Source: Hydractinia symbiolongicarpus (taxonomy: Eukaryota > Cnidaria > Hydrozoa > Anthoathecata > Hydractiniidae). Taken from it: 64,000 nucleotides of DNA. Below the pieces are notes generated by a model that ran no database searches, had not been told where the DNA came from, and saw only the letters and a list, made by a program, of their open reading frames with translations. Shown in pieces: positions 9,505 through 22,905 of the stretch; position 1 is the first letter of the stretch, and the number at the start of each line of letters is the position of its first letter. The position numbers were made by a program, and so were the translations under genes. The stretch covers positions 26,079,501 through 26,143,500 of the forward strand of contig NC_079881.1 of the NCBI RefSeq assembly GCF_029227915.1, written 5' to 3'.

Positions 9505-11935
9505 ACATTTTTAAAAACTACAAGTCTTATGCGTTTTAGTGGTGAAAAGAAAAATTTAAAAAATCGTTCCGGAAATGAGTTTACTCCCTGGGTACTTTCT
9601 TTGTAAAAATTCGACTACACAGGCCAAGCCCGGGATTTAGGGGAAATCGCCGGTTTTCGTTTGCCGGCGATTAAACTTCTTTTATTCAGCGTCTTATCAA
9701 AAATGAAAACATTTTTGAAAACTACAAGTCTCATGCGTTTTAGTGGTGAAAAAACAATTTAAAAAATTGTTTTGGAAATGAGTTTACTCTCAGGGTACTT
9801 TCTTTGTATACTTTTGACTATACGGGCCGAGTCCTGGATTTACGGGAAATCGCGGGTTTTAGTTTGCCGGCGATTAAACCTCTTTCATTAAGCGTCTCAT
9901 TAAAAATGAAAACGTTTTTGAAAACTACAAGTCTGATTCGTTCTAGTGGCGCAGAAATAATTTGAAAAATCGTTCGGGAAATCAGTTTTCTCCTTGGGTA
10001 CTTTCTTTGTATACTTTTGACTATACGGGCCGAGTCCGGGATTTACGGGAAATCGCGGTTTTCCTTTGCCGGCGATTAAACTCCTTTTATTCAGCGTCTC
10101 ACCAAAAATGAAAACATTTTTGAAAACTACAAGTCTCATGCGTTTTAGTGGTGATAAAATAATTTAAAAAATCGTTCGGGAAATGAGTTTAACCCCTGGG
10201 TACATTCTTTGTATACTTTTGACTATACGGGCCGAGTCCGGGGTTTACGGGAAATGGCGGGTTTTCGTTTGCCGGCGATTAAACACCTTTTATTCAGCGT
10301 CTCATCGAAAATGAAAACATTTTTTAAAACTACAAGTCTCATTCGTTCTAGTGGTGCAGAAATAATTTGAAAAATCGTTTGGGAAATCAGTTTTCTCCTT
10401 GGGTACTTTCTTTGTATACTTTTGACTATACGGGCCGAGTCCGGGATTTACGGGAAATCGCGGTTTTCGTTTGCCGGCGATTAAACTCCTTTTATTCAGC
10501 GTCTCATCAAAAATGAAAACATTTTTGAAAACTACAAGTCTCATGCGTTTTAGTGGTGAAAAAATAATTCAAAAAATCGTTCGGGAAATGAGTTTAACCC
10601 CTGGGTACTTTCTTTGTATACTTTTGACTATACGGGCCGAGTCCGGGGTTTACGGGAAATGGCGGGTTTTCGTTTGCCGGCTATTAAACTCCTTTTATTC
10701 AGCGTCTCATCGAAAATGAAAACATTTTTAAAAACTACAAGTCTTATGCGTTTTAGTGGTGAAAAAAAAAATTTAAAAAATCGTTCCGGAAATGAGTTTA
10801 CTCCCTGGGTACTTTCTTTGTAAACATTCGACTACACAGGCCAAGCCCGGGATTTAGGGGAAATCGCCGGTTTTCGTTTGCCGGCGATTAAACTTCTTTT
10901 ATTCAGCGTCTTATCAAAAATGAAAACATTTTTGAAAACTACAAGTCTCATGCGTTTTAGTGGTGAAAAAACAATTTAAAAAATTGTTTTGGAAATGAGT
11001 TTACTCTCAGGGTACTTTCTTTGTATACTTTTGACTATACGGGCCGAGTCCTGGATTTACGGGAAATCGCGGGTTTTAGTTTGCCGGCGATTAAACCTCT
11101 TTCATTAAGCGTCTCATTAAAAATGAAAACGTTTTTGAAAACTACAAGTCTGATTCGTTCTAGTGGCGCAGAAATAATTTGAAAAATCGTTCGGGAAATC
11201 AGTTTTCTCCTTGGGTACTTTCTTTGTATACTTTTGACTATACGGGCCGAGTCCGGGATTTACGGGAAATCGCGGTTTTCCTTTGCCGGCGATTAAACTC
11301 CTTTTATTCAGCGTCTCACCAAAAATGAAAACATTTTTGAAAACTACAAGTCTCATGCGTTTTAGTGGTGATAAAATAATTTAAAAAATCGTTCGGGAAA
11401 TGAGTTTAACCCCTGGGTACATTCTTTGTATACTTTTGACTATACGGGCCGAGTCCGGGGTTTACGGGAAATGGCGGGTTTTCGTTTGCCGGCGATTAAA
11501 CACCTTTTATTCAGCGTCTCATCGAAAATGAAAACATTTTTTAAAACTACAAGTCTCATTCGTTCTAGTGGTGCAGAAATAATTTGAAAAATCGTTTGGG
11601 AAATCAGTTTTCTCCTTGGGTACTTTCTTTGTATACTTTTGACTATACGGGCCGAGTCCGGGATTTACGGGAAATCGCGGTTTTCGTTTGCCGGCGATTA
11701 AACTCCTTTTATTCAGCGTCTCATCAAAAATGAAAACATTTTTGAAAACTACAAGTCTCATGCGTTTTAGTGGTGAAAAAATAATTCAAAAAATCGTTCG
11801 GGAAATGAGTTTAACCCCTGGGTACTTTCTTTGTATACTTTTGACTATACGGGCCGAGTCCGGGGTTTACGGGAAATGGCGGGTTTTCGTTTGCCGGCTA
11901 TTAAACTCCTTTTATTCAGCGTCTCATCGAAAATG
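9505..11935 (+). repeat. Near-perfect hexamer duplication (2 x 1,217 bp)
   Basis: About 9,505-10,718 is repeated at about 10,722-11,935 (six monomers, offset 1,217 bp). The copies share private changes such as TTTTCCTTTGCCGG near 10,053 and 11,270, AAACACCTTTTATT near 10,282 and 11,499, and AATAATTCAAAAAATC near 10,563 and 11,780. I noticed only a few differences, for example GTAAAAATTCG at 9,603 versus GTAAACATTCG at 10,820. It is among the youngest duplications in the window. Confidence 0.9.
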
Positions 11936-14900
11936 AAAACATTTTTAAAAACTACAAGTCTGATGGGCTTTAGTGGTGGAATAATAATTTAAAAAATCGT
12001 TCGGGAAATGAGTTTAATCCCTGGGTACTTTCTTTGTATACTTTTGACTATACGGGCCGAGTCTAGGATTTACGGGAAATCGCAGGTTTTTGTTTGCCGG
12101 CGATTAAACTTCTTTTATTCAGCGTCTCATCAAAAATGAAAAAATTTTTGAAAACTACAAGTCTCATGCGATTTAGTGGTGAAAAGATAATTTAAAAAAT
12201 CGTTCTGGAAATGAGTTTACTCACAGGGTACTTTCTTTGTATACATTCGACTATACGGGCCAAGCCCGGGATTTACGGGAAATCGCGGGTTTTCGTTTGC
12301 CGGCGATTAAACCTCTTTCATTAAGCGTCTCATTAAAAATGAAAACGTTTTTGAAAACTACAAGTCTCATTCGTTCTAGTGGTGCAGAAATAATTTGAAA
12401 AATCGTTCGGGAAATGAGTTTACTCCCTAGGTACTTTCCTTGTATACTTTTGACTATACGGGCCGAGTCCGGGGTTTACGGGAAATGGCGGGTTTTCGTT
12501 TGCCGGCAATTAAACTCCTTTTATTCAGCGTCTCATCAAAAATGAAAACATTTGTAAAAACTACAAGTCTCATGGGCTTTAGTGGTGAAATAATAATTTA
12601 AAAAATCGTTCGGGAAATGAGTTTACACCCTGGGTACTTTCTTTGTATACTTTTGACTTTACAGGCCAAGTCCGGGATTTACGGGAAATCGCAGGTTTTC
12701 GTTTGCCGGCGATTAAACTTCTTTTATTCAGCGTCTCATCAAAAATGAAAACAAGTTTGAAGACTACAAGTCTCATGCGTTTTAGTGGTGAAAAAATAAT
12801 TTAAAAAATCGTTCGGGAAATGAGTTTACTCCCTGGGTACTTTCTTTGTATACTTTTGACTATACGGGGCGAGTCTGGGATTTACGGGAAATCGCAGGTT
12901 TTCGTTTGCCGGCGATTAAACTTCTTTTATTCAGCGTCTCATCAAAAATGAAAACATTTTTGAAAACTACAAGTCTCATGCGATTTAGTGGTGAAAAGAT
13001 AATTTAAAAAATCGTTCTGGAAATGAGTTTACTCACAGGGTACTTTCTTTGTATACATTCGACTATACGGGACAAGCCCGGGATTTACGGGAAATCGCGG
13101 GTTTTCGTTTGCCGGCGATTAAACCTCTTTCATTAGGCGTCTCATTAAAAATGAAAACATTTTTGAAAACTACAAGTCTCATTCGTTCTAGTGATGCAGA
13201 AATAATTTGAAAAATCGTTCGGGAAATCAGTTTACTTCTTGGGTACTTTCTTTATATACATTCAACTATACGGGCCATGCCCGGGATTTACGGAAAATCG
13301 CGGGTTTTCGATTGCCGGCGATTAAACTTCTTTTATTCAGCGTCTCATCAAAAATGAAAACAAGTTTGAAAACTACAAGTCTCATGCGTTTTAGTGGTGA
13401 AAAAATAATTTAAAAAATCGTTCGGGAAATGAGTTTACTCCCTGGGTACTTTCTTTGTATACATTCGACTACACGGGCCAAGCCTGGGATTTAGGGGAAA
13501 TCGCTGGTTTTCGTTTGTCGGCGATTAAACCTCTTTCATTAAGCGTCTCATCAAAAATGAAAACATTTTTGAAAACTACAAGTCTCATGCGTTTTAGTGG
13601 TGAAAAGATAATTTGAAAAATCGTTCGGGAAATGAGTTTACTCCCTGGGTACTTTATTGGATACTTTTGACTATACGGGCCAAGCCCGGGATTTACGGGA
13701 AATGGCGGGTTTTCGTTTGCCGGCGATTAAACCTCTTTCATTAAGCGTCTCATCAAAAATGAAAACATTTTTGAAAACTACAAGTCTCATGCGTTTTAGT
13801 GGTGAAAAAATAATTTAAAAAATCGTTCGGGAAATGAGTTTACTCCCTGGGTACTTTCCTTGTATACTTTTGACTATACGGGCCAAGCCCGGGATTTACG
13901 GGAAATCGCTGGTTTTCGTTTTCCGGCGATTAAACCTCTTTCATTAAGCGTCTCATCAAAAATGAAAACATTTTTGAAGGCTACAAGTCTCATGCGATTT
14001 AGTGGTGAAAAGATAATTTAAAAAATCGTTCTGGAAATGAGTTTACTCACAGGGTACTTTCTTTGTATACATTCGACTATACGGGACAAGCCCGGGATTT
14101 ACGGGAAATCGCGGTTTTTCGTTTGCCGGCGATTAAACCTCTTTCATTAGGCGTCTCATTAAAAATGAAAACATTTTTGAAAACTACAAGTCTCATTCGT
14201 TCTAGTGATGCAGAAATAATTTGAAAAATCGTTCGGGAAATCAGTTTACTTCTTGGGTACTTTCTTTATATACATTCAACTATACGGGCCATGCCCGGGA
14301 TTTACGGGAAATCGCGGGTTTTCGATTGCCGGCGATTAAACTTCTTTTATTCAGCGTCTCATCAAAAATGAAAACAAGTTTGAAAACTACAAGTCTCATG
14401 CGTTTTAGTGGTGAAAAAATAATTTAAAAAATCGTTCGGGAAATGAGTTTACTCCCTGGGTACTTTCTTTGTATACATTCGACTACACGGGCCAAGCCTG
14501 GGATTTAGGGGAAATCGCTGGTTTTCGTTTGTCGGCGATTAAACCTCTTTCATTAAGCGTCTCATCAAAAATGAAAACATTTTTGAAAACTACAAGTCTC
14601 ATGCGTTTTAGTGGTGAAAAGATAATTTGAAAAATCGTTCGGGAAATGAGTTTACTCCCTGGGTACTTTATTGGATACTTTTGACTATACGGGCCAAGCC
14701 CGGGATTTACGGGAAATGGCGGGTTTTCGTTTGCCGGCGATTAAACCTCTTTCATTAAGCGTCTCATCAAAAATGAAAACATTTTTGAAAACTACAAGTC
14801 TCATGCGTTTTAGTGGTGAAAAAATAATTTAAAAAATCGTTCGGGAAATGAGTTTACTCCCTGGGTACTTTCCTTGTATACTTTTGACTATACGGGCCAA

Positions 14901-17900
14901 GCCCGGGATTTACGGGAAATCGCTGGTTTTCGTTTTCCGGCGATTAAACCTCTTTCATTAAGCGTCTCATCAAAAATGAAAACATTTTTGAAGGCTACAA
15001 GTCTCATGGGCTTTAATGGTTAAATAATAATTTAAAAAATCGTTCGGGAAATGAGTTTACTCCCTGGGAACTTTTTTTGTTTACTTTTGACTTTACAGGC
15101 CGAGTCCGGGATTTACGGGAAATCACAGGTTTTCGTTTGCCGGCGATTAAACTTCTTTTATTCAGCCTCTCATCAAAAATGAAAACATTTTTGAAAACTA
15201 CAAGTCTCATGCGTTTTAGTGGTGAAAAAATAATTTAAAAATCGTTCTGGAAATGAGTTTACTCACAGGTTACTTTCTTTGTATACATTCGACTATACGG
15301 GCCAAGCCCGGGATTTGCGGGAAATCGCGGGTTTTCGTTTGCCGGCGATTAACCTTCTTTCATTAAGCGTCTCATCAAAAATGAAAACATTTTTGAAAAC
15401 TACAAGTCTCATGCGTTTTAGTGGTGAAAAAATAATTTAAAAAATCGTTCGGGAACTGAGTTTACTCCCTGGGTACTTTCTTTGTATACATTTGACTATA
15501 CGGGCCGAGTCCGGGGTTTACGGGAAATGGCGGGTTTTCGTTTGCCGGCGATTAAACACCTTTTATTCAGCGTCTCATCGAAAATGAAAACATTTTTTAA
15601 AACTACAAGTCTCATTCGTTCTAGTGGTGCAGAAATAATTTGAAAAATCGTTTGGGAAATCAGTTTTCTCCTTGGGTACTTTCTTTGTATACTTTTGACT
15701 ATACGGGCCGAGTCCGGGGTTTACGGGAAATGGCGGGTTTTCGTTTGCCGGCTATTAAACTCCTTTTATTCAGCGTCTCATCGAAAATGAAAACATTTTT
15801 AAAAACTACAAGTCTGATGGGCTTTAGTGGTGGAATAATAATTTAAAAAATCGTTCGGGAAATGAGTTTAATCCCTGGGTACTTTCTTTGTATACATTTG
15901 ACTATACGGGCCGAGTCTAGGATTTACGGGAAATCGCAGGTTTTTGTTTGCCGGCGATTAAACTTCTTTTATTCAGCGTCTCATCAAAAATGAAAAAATT
16001 TTTGAAAACTACAAGTCTCATGCGATTTAGTGGTGAAAAGATAATTTAAAAAATCGTTCTGGAAATGAGTTTACTCACAGGGTACTTTCTTTGTATACAT
16101 TCGACTATACGGGCCAAGCCCGGGATTTACGGGAAATCGCGGGTTTTCGTTTGCCGGCGATTAAACCTCTTTCATTAAGCGTCTCATTAAAAATGAAAAC
16201 GTTTTTGAAAACTACAAGTCTCATTCGTTCTAGTGGTGCAGAAATAATTTGAAAAATCGTTCGGGAAATGAGTTTACTCCCTAGGTACTTTCCTTGTATA
16301 CTTTTGACTATACGGGCCGAGTCCGGGGTTTACGGGAAATGGCGGGTTTTCGTTTGCCGGCAATTAAACTCCTTTTATTCAGCGTCTCATCAAAAATGAA
16401 AACATTTGTAAAAACTACAAGTCTCATGGGCTTTAGTGGTGAAATAATAATTTAAAAAATCGTTCGGGAAATGAGTTTACACCCTGGGTACTTTCTTTGT
16501 ATACTTTTGACTTTACAGGCCGAGTCCGGGATTTACGGGAAATCGCAGGTTTTCGTTTGCCGGCGATTAAACTTCTTTTATTCAGCGTCTCATCAAAAAT
16601 GAAAACAAGTTTGAAGACTACAAGTCTCATGCGTTTTAGTGGTGAAAAAATAATTTAAAAAATCGTTCGGGAAATGAGTTTACTCCCTGGGTACTTTCTT
16701 TGTATACTTTTGACTATACGGGGCGAGTCTGGGATTTACGGGAAATCGCATGTTTTCGTTTGCCGGCGATTAAACTTCTTTTATTCAGCGTCTCATCAAA
16801 AATGAAAACATTTTTGAAAACTACAAGTCTCATGCGATTTAGTGGTGAAAAGATAATTTAAAAAATCGTTCTGGAAATGAGTTTACTCACAGGGTACTTT
16901 CTTTGTATACATTCGACTATACGGGACAAGCCCGGGATTTACGGGAAATCGCGGGTTTTCGTTTGCCGGCGATTAAACCTCTTTCATTAGGCGTCTCATT
17001 AAAAATGAAAACATTTTTGAAAACTACAAGTCTCATTCGTTCTAGTGATGCAGAAATAATTTGAAAAATCGTTCGGGAAATCAGTTTACTTCTTGGGTAC
17101 TTTCTTTATATACATTCAACTATACGGGCCATGCCCGGGATTTACGGGAAATCGCGGGTTTTCGATTGCCGGCGATTAAACTTCTTTTATTCAGCGTCTC
17201 ATCAAAAATGAAAACAAGTTTGAAAACTACAAGTCTCATGCGTTTTAGTGGTGAAAAAATAATTTAAAAAATCGTTCGGGAAATGAGTTTACTCCCTGGG
17301 TACTTTCTTTGTATACATTCGACTACACGGGCCAAGCCTGGGATTTAGGGGAAATCGCTGGTTTTCGTTTGTCGGCGATTAAACCTCTTTCATTAAGCGT
17401 CTCATCAAAAATGAAAACATTTTTGAAAACTACAAGTCTCATGCGTTTTAGTGGTGAAAAGATAATTTGAAAAATCGTTTGGGAAATGAGTTTACTCCCT
17501 GGGTACTTTATTGGATACTTTTGACTTTACGGGCCAAGCCCGGGATTTACGGGAAATGGCGGGTTTTCGTTTGCCGGCGATTAAACCTCTTTCATTAAGC
17601 GTCTCATCAAAAATGAAAACATTTTTGAAAACTACAAGTCTCATGCGTTTTAGTGGTGAAAAAATAATTTAAAAAATCGTTCGGGAAATGAGTTTACTCC
17701 CTGGGTACTTTCCTTGTATACTTTTGACTATACGGGGCGAGTCTGGGATTTACGGGAAATCGCTGGTTTTCGTTTGCCGGCGATTAAACTTCTTTTATTC
17801 AGCGTCTCATCAAAAATGAAAACATTTTTGAAAACTACAAGTCTCATGCAATTTAGTGGTGAAAAGATAATTTAAAAAATCGTTCTGGAAATGAGTTTAC

Positions 17901-19170
17901 TCACAGGGTACTTTCTTTGTATACATTCGACTATACGGGACAAGCCCGGGATTTACGGGAAATCGCGGGTTTTCGTTTGCCGGCGATTAAACCTCTTTCA
18001 TTAGGCGTCTCATTAAAAATGAAAACATTTTTGAAAACTACAAGTCTCATTCGTTCTAGTGATGCAGAAATAATTTGAAAAATCGTTCGGGAAATCAGTT
18101 TACTTCTTGGGTACTTTCTTTATATACATTCAACTATACGGGCCATGCCCGGGATTTACGGGAAATCGCGGGTTTTCGATTGCCGGCGATTAAACTTCTT
18201 TTATTCAGCGTCTCATCAAAAATGAAAACAAGTTTGAAAACTACAAGTCTCATGCGTTTTAGTGGTGAAAAAATAATTTAAAAAATCGTTCGGGAAATGA
18301 GTTTACTCCCTGGGTACTTTTTTTGTATACATTCGACTACACGGGCCAAGCCTGGGATTTAGGGGAAATTGCTGGTTTTCGTTTGTCGGCGATTAAACCT
18401 CTTTCATTAAGCGTCTCATCAAAAATGAAAACATTTTTGAAAACTACAAGTCTCATGCGTTTTAGTGGTGAAAAGATAATTTGAAAAATCGTTCGGGAAA
18501 TGAGTTTACTCCCTGGGTACTTTATTGGATACTTTTGACTATACGGGCCAAGCCCGGGATTTACGGGAAATGGCGGGTTTTCGTTTGCCGGCGATTAAAC
18601 CTCTTTCATTAAGCGTCTCATCAAAAATGAAAACATTTTTGAAAACTACAAGTCTCATGCGTTTTAGTGGTGAAAAAATAATTTAAAAAATCGTTCGGGA
18701 AATGAGTTTACTCCCTGGGTACTTTCCTTGTATACTTTTGACTATACGGGCCAAACCCGGGATTTACGGGAAATCGCTGGTTTTCGTTTTCCGGCGATTA
18801 AACCTCTTTCATTAAGCGTCTCATCAAAAATGAAAACATTTTTGAAGGCTACAAGTCTCATGGGCTTTAATGGTTAAATAATAATTTAAAAAATCGTTCG
18901 GGAAATGAGTTTACTCCCTGGGAACTTTTTTTGTTTACTTTTGACTTTACAGGCCGAGTCCGGGATTTACGGGAAATCACAGGTTTTCGTTTGCCGGCGA
19001 TTAAACTTCTTTTATTCAGCCTCTCATCAAAAATAAAAACATTTTTGAAAACTACAAGTCTCATGCGTTTTAGTGGTGAAAAAATAATTTAAAAAATCGT
19101 TCTGGAAATGAGTTTACTCACAGGTTACTTTCTTTGTATACATTCGACTATACGGGCCAAGCCCGGGATT
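11860..19170 (+). repeat. 19-mer duplication (period 3,854 bp)
   Basis: About 11,860-15,315 matches 15,715-19,170 with a constant offset of 3,854 bp (19 monomers). Both copies carry GGCTTTAGTGGTGGAAT (11,967 and 15,821), AAAAAATTTTTG, GAGTCTAGG and the nested pentamers. The left junction lies in a chimeric type II unit at about 15,660-15,719: its left part matches the unit near 11,585 and its right part the unit near 11,800. On the right the second copy switches at about 19,170 into a pentamer-type unit (CATTAGGCG) instead of continuing as the first copy does. Confidence 0.85.
12978..15005 (+). repeat. Nested pentamer repeats (2 x 1,014 bp)
   Basis: Two five-monomer units, 12,978-13,991 and 13,992-15,005. 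Order: type IV with CATTAGGCG; type II with AGTGATGCAG, TTTATATAC, CCATGCCCGGG and AAAACAAGTTTG; type I with CTACACGGG, TTTAGGGGAAAT and GTTTGTCGGCG; a unit with AATTTGAAAAATCG and TTTATTGGATAC; and a unit with CCTTGTATAC, GTTTTCCGGCG and GAAGGCTACAAG. The same pair recurs inside the second 19-mer at 16,832-17,845 and 17,846-18,859, and a shortened version starts near 19,065. Confidence 0.85.
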
Positions 19171-22032
19171 TACGGGAAATCGCGGGTTTTCGTTTGCCGG
19201 CGATTAAACCTCTTTCATTAGGCGTCTCATTAAAAATGAAAACATTTTTGAAAACTACAAGTCTCATTCGTTCTAGTGATGCAGAAATAATTTGAAAAAT
19301 CGTTCGGGAAATCAGTTTACTTCTTGGGTACTTTCTTTATATACATTCAACTATACGGGCCATGCCCGGGATTTACGGGAAATCGCGGGTTTTCGATTGC
19401 CGGCGATTAAACTTCTTTTATTCAGCGTCTCATCAAAAATGAAAACAAGTTTGAAAACTACAAGTCTCATGCGTTTTAGTGGTGAAAAAATAATTTAAAA
19501 AATCGTTCGGGAAATGAGTTTACTCCCTGGGTACTTTCTTTGTATACATTCGACTACACGGGCCAAGCCTGGGATTTAGGGGAAATTGCTGGTTTTCGTT
19601 TGTCGGCGATTAAACCTCTTTCATTAAGCGTCTCATCAAAAATGAAAACATTTTTGAAAACTACAAGTCTCATGCGTTTTAGTGGTGAAAAGATAATTTG
19701 AAAAATCGTTCGGGAAATGAGTTTACTCCCTGGGTACTTTCCTTGTATACTTTTGACTATACGGGCCAAACCCGGGATTTACGGGAAATCGCTGGTTTTC
19801 GTTTTCCGGCGATTAAACCTCTTTCATTAAGCGTCTCATCAAAAATGAAAACATTTTTGAAGGCTACAAGTCTCATGGGCTTTAATGGTTAAATAATAAT
19901 TTAAAAAATCGTTCGGGAAATGAGTTTACTCCCTGGGAACTTTTTTTGTTTACTTTTGACTTTACAGGCCGAGTCCGGGATTTACGGGAAATCACAGGTT
20001 TTCGTTTGCCGGCGATTAAACTTCTTTTATTCAGCCTCTCATCAAAAATGAAAACATTTTTGAAAACTACAAGTCTCATGCGTTTTAGTGGTGAAAAAAT
20101 AATTTAAAAAATCGTTCTGGAAATGAGTTTACTCACAGGTTACTTTCTTTGTATACATTCGACTATACGGGCCAAGCCCGGGATTTGCGGGAAATCGCGG
20201 GTTTTCGTTTGCCGGCGATTAAACTTCTTTCATTAAGCGTCTCATCAAAAATGAAAACATTTTTGAAAACTACAAGTCTCATGCGTTTTAGTGGTGAAAA
20301 ATAATTTAAAAAATCGTTCGGGAACTGAGTTTACTCCCTGGGTACTTTCTTTGTATACATTCGACTACACGGGCCAAGCCCGGGATTTGCCGGAAATGAC
20401 GGGTTTTCGTTTGCCGGCGATTAAACCTCTTTCATTAAGCGTCTCATCAAAAATGAAAACATTTTTAAAAACTACAAGTCTTATGCGTTTTAGTGGTGAA
20501 AAAAAAATTTAAAAAATCGTTCCGGAAATGAGTTTACTTCCTGGGTACTTTCTTTGTAAACATTCGACTACACGGGCCAAGCCCGGGATTTAGGGGAAAT
20601 CGCCGGTTTTCGTTTGCCGGCGATTAAACCTCTTTCATTAAGCGTCTCAGCAAAAATGAAAACATTTTTGAAAGCTACAAGTCTCATGGGCTTTAGTGGT
20701 TAAATAAGATTTTAAAAATTCGTTCGGGAAATGAGTTTAATCCCTGGGTACTTTTTTTGTATACTTTTGACTTTACAGGCCGAATCCGGGATTTACGGGA
20801 AATGGCAGGTTTTCGCTTGTCGGCGATTAAACTTCTTTTATTCAGCGTCTCATCAAAAATGAAAGCATTTTTGAAAACTAAAAGTCTCATGCGTTTTAGT
20901 GGTGAAAAGACAATTTAGAAAAATTGTTTTGGAAATGAGTTTACTCTCAGGGTACTTTCTTTGTATACATTCGACTATACGGCCCAAGCCCGGGATTCAC
21001 GGGAAATAGCGGGTTTTCGTTTGCCGGCGATTAAACCACTTTCACTAAGCGTCTCACCAAAAATGAAAACATTTTTGAAAACTACAAGTCTCATGCGTTT
21101 TAGTGGTGAAAAGATAATTTAAAAAATCGTTCTGGAAATGAGTTTACTCACAGGGTACTTTCTTTGTAAACATTCGACTATACGGGACAAGCCGGGGATT
21201 TAGGGAAATCGTGGTATTTCGTTTGCCGGCGATTAAACCTCTTTCATTAAGGGTCTCATTAAAAATGAAAACATTTTTGGAAACTACAAGTCTGATTCGT
21301 TCTAGTGGCGCAGAAATAATTTGAAAAATCGTTCGGGAAATCAGTTTACTCGATGGGTAATTTCTTCAAATACATTCAACTATACGGGCCAAGCCCGGGA
21401 TTTACAAGAAATCGCGGGTTTTCGTTTGCCAGCGATTAAACCTCTTTCATTAAGCGTCTCCTTAAAAATGAAAACATTTTTGAAAACTACAAGTCTCAAT
21501 CGTTCTAGTGGTGCAGAAATAATTTGAAAAATCGTTCGGGAAAGCAGTTTTCTCCTTGGGTACTTTCTTTGTATACTTTTGACTATACGGGCCGAGTCCG
21601 GGATTTACGGGAAATCGCGGTTTTCGTTTGCCGGCGATTAAACTCCTTTTATTCAGCGTCTCATCAAAAATGAAAACATTTTTGAAAACTACAAGTCTCA
21701 TGCGTTTTAGTGGTGATAAAATAATTTAAAAAGTCGTTCGGGAAATGAGTTTAACCCCTGGGTACTTTCTTTGTATACTTTTGACTATACGGGCCGAGTC
21801 CGGGGTTTACGGGAAATGGCGGGTTTTCGTTTGCCGGCGATTAAACTCCTTTTATTCAGCGTCTCATCGAAAATGAAAACATTTTTGAAAACTACAAGTC
21901 TCATTCGTTCTAGTGGTGCAGAAATAATTTGAAAAATCGTTTGGGAAATCAGTTTTCTCCTTGGGTATTTTCTTTGTATACTTTTGACTATACGGGCCGA
22001 GTCCATGATTTACGGGAAATCGCGGTTTTCGT

Positions 22033-22125
22033 TTGCCGGCGATTAAACTCCTTTTATTCAGCGTCTCATCAAAAATGAAAACATTTTTGAAAACTACAAG
22101 TCACTACAAGGGTTTTCGTTTGCCG
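22033..22125 (+). repeat. Internally deleted monomer (~115 bp lost)
   Basis: The normal spacing from one TTTTCGTTTGCCGG to the next is ~203 bp; here it is 88 bp (22,025 to 22,113). The junction reads ACTACAAGTCACTACAAG at about 22,093-22,110, then GGTTTTCG. CTACAAG therefore appears twice, two bases apart, and the stretch from the head to the CGCGGG core is missing. I saw this junction nowhere else in the window, so it looks like a single private event. Confidence 0.85.
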
Positions 22126-22799
22126 GCGATTAAACCTCTTTCATTAAGCGTCTCATTAAAAATGAAAACGTTTTTGAAAACTACAAGTCTCATTCGTTCT
22201 AGTGGTGCAGAAATAATTTGAAAAATCGTTCGGGAAATGAGTTTACTCCCTAGGTACTTTCCTTGTATACTTTTGACTATACGGGCCGAGTCCGGGGTTT
22301 AGGGGAAATGGCGGGTTTTCGTTTGCCGGCAATTAAACTCCTTTTATTCAGCGTCTCATCAAAAATGAAAACATTTGTAAAAACTACAAGTCTCATGCGT
22401 TTTACTGGTGAAAAAATAATTTAAAAAATCGTTCTGGAAATGAGTTTACTCCCTGGGTACTTTCTTTGTATACTTTTGACTATACGGGCCGAGTACGGGA
22501 TTTACGGGATATCGCGGGTTTTCGTTTGGCGGCGATTAAACTTCTTTTATTCAGCGTCTCATCAAAAAAGAAACATTTTTGAAAACTACAAGTCTCATGC
22601 GCTTTAGTGGTGAAAAAATAATTTAAAAAATCGTTCTGGAAATGAGTTTACTCCCTGGGTACTTTCTTTGTATACATTCGACTACACGGGCCAAGCCCGG
22701 GATTTGCCGGAAATGGCGGGTTTTCGTTTGCCGGCGATTAAACCTCTTTCATTAAGCGTCTCATCAAAAATGAAAACATTTTTGAAAACTACAAGTCTT

Positions 22800-22905
22800 A
22801 TGCGTTTTAGTGGTGAAAAAAAAATTTAAAAAATCGTTCCGGAAATGAGTTTACTCCCTGGGTACTTTCTTTCCAATGAAAACATTTTTGAAAACTACAA
22901 GTCTC
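22800..22905 (+). repeat. Truncated monomer, 106 bp (copy 1 of 5)
   Basis: A unit with head ATGCGTTTTAG and a long A run, then TTCCGGAAATG and TACTTTCTTT. It is joined directly to CCAATGAAAACATTTTTG, so about 97 bp (GTATAC through the CGGG core to the dyad left arm) is gone. The next monomer starts with the rare GCGTTTCAGTGG, as it also does after copy 5. Confidence 0.92.
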
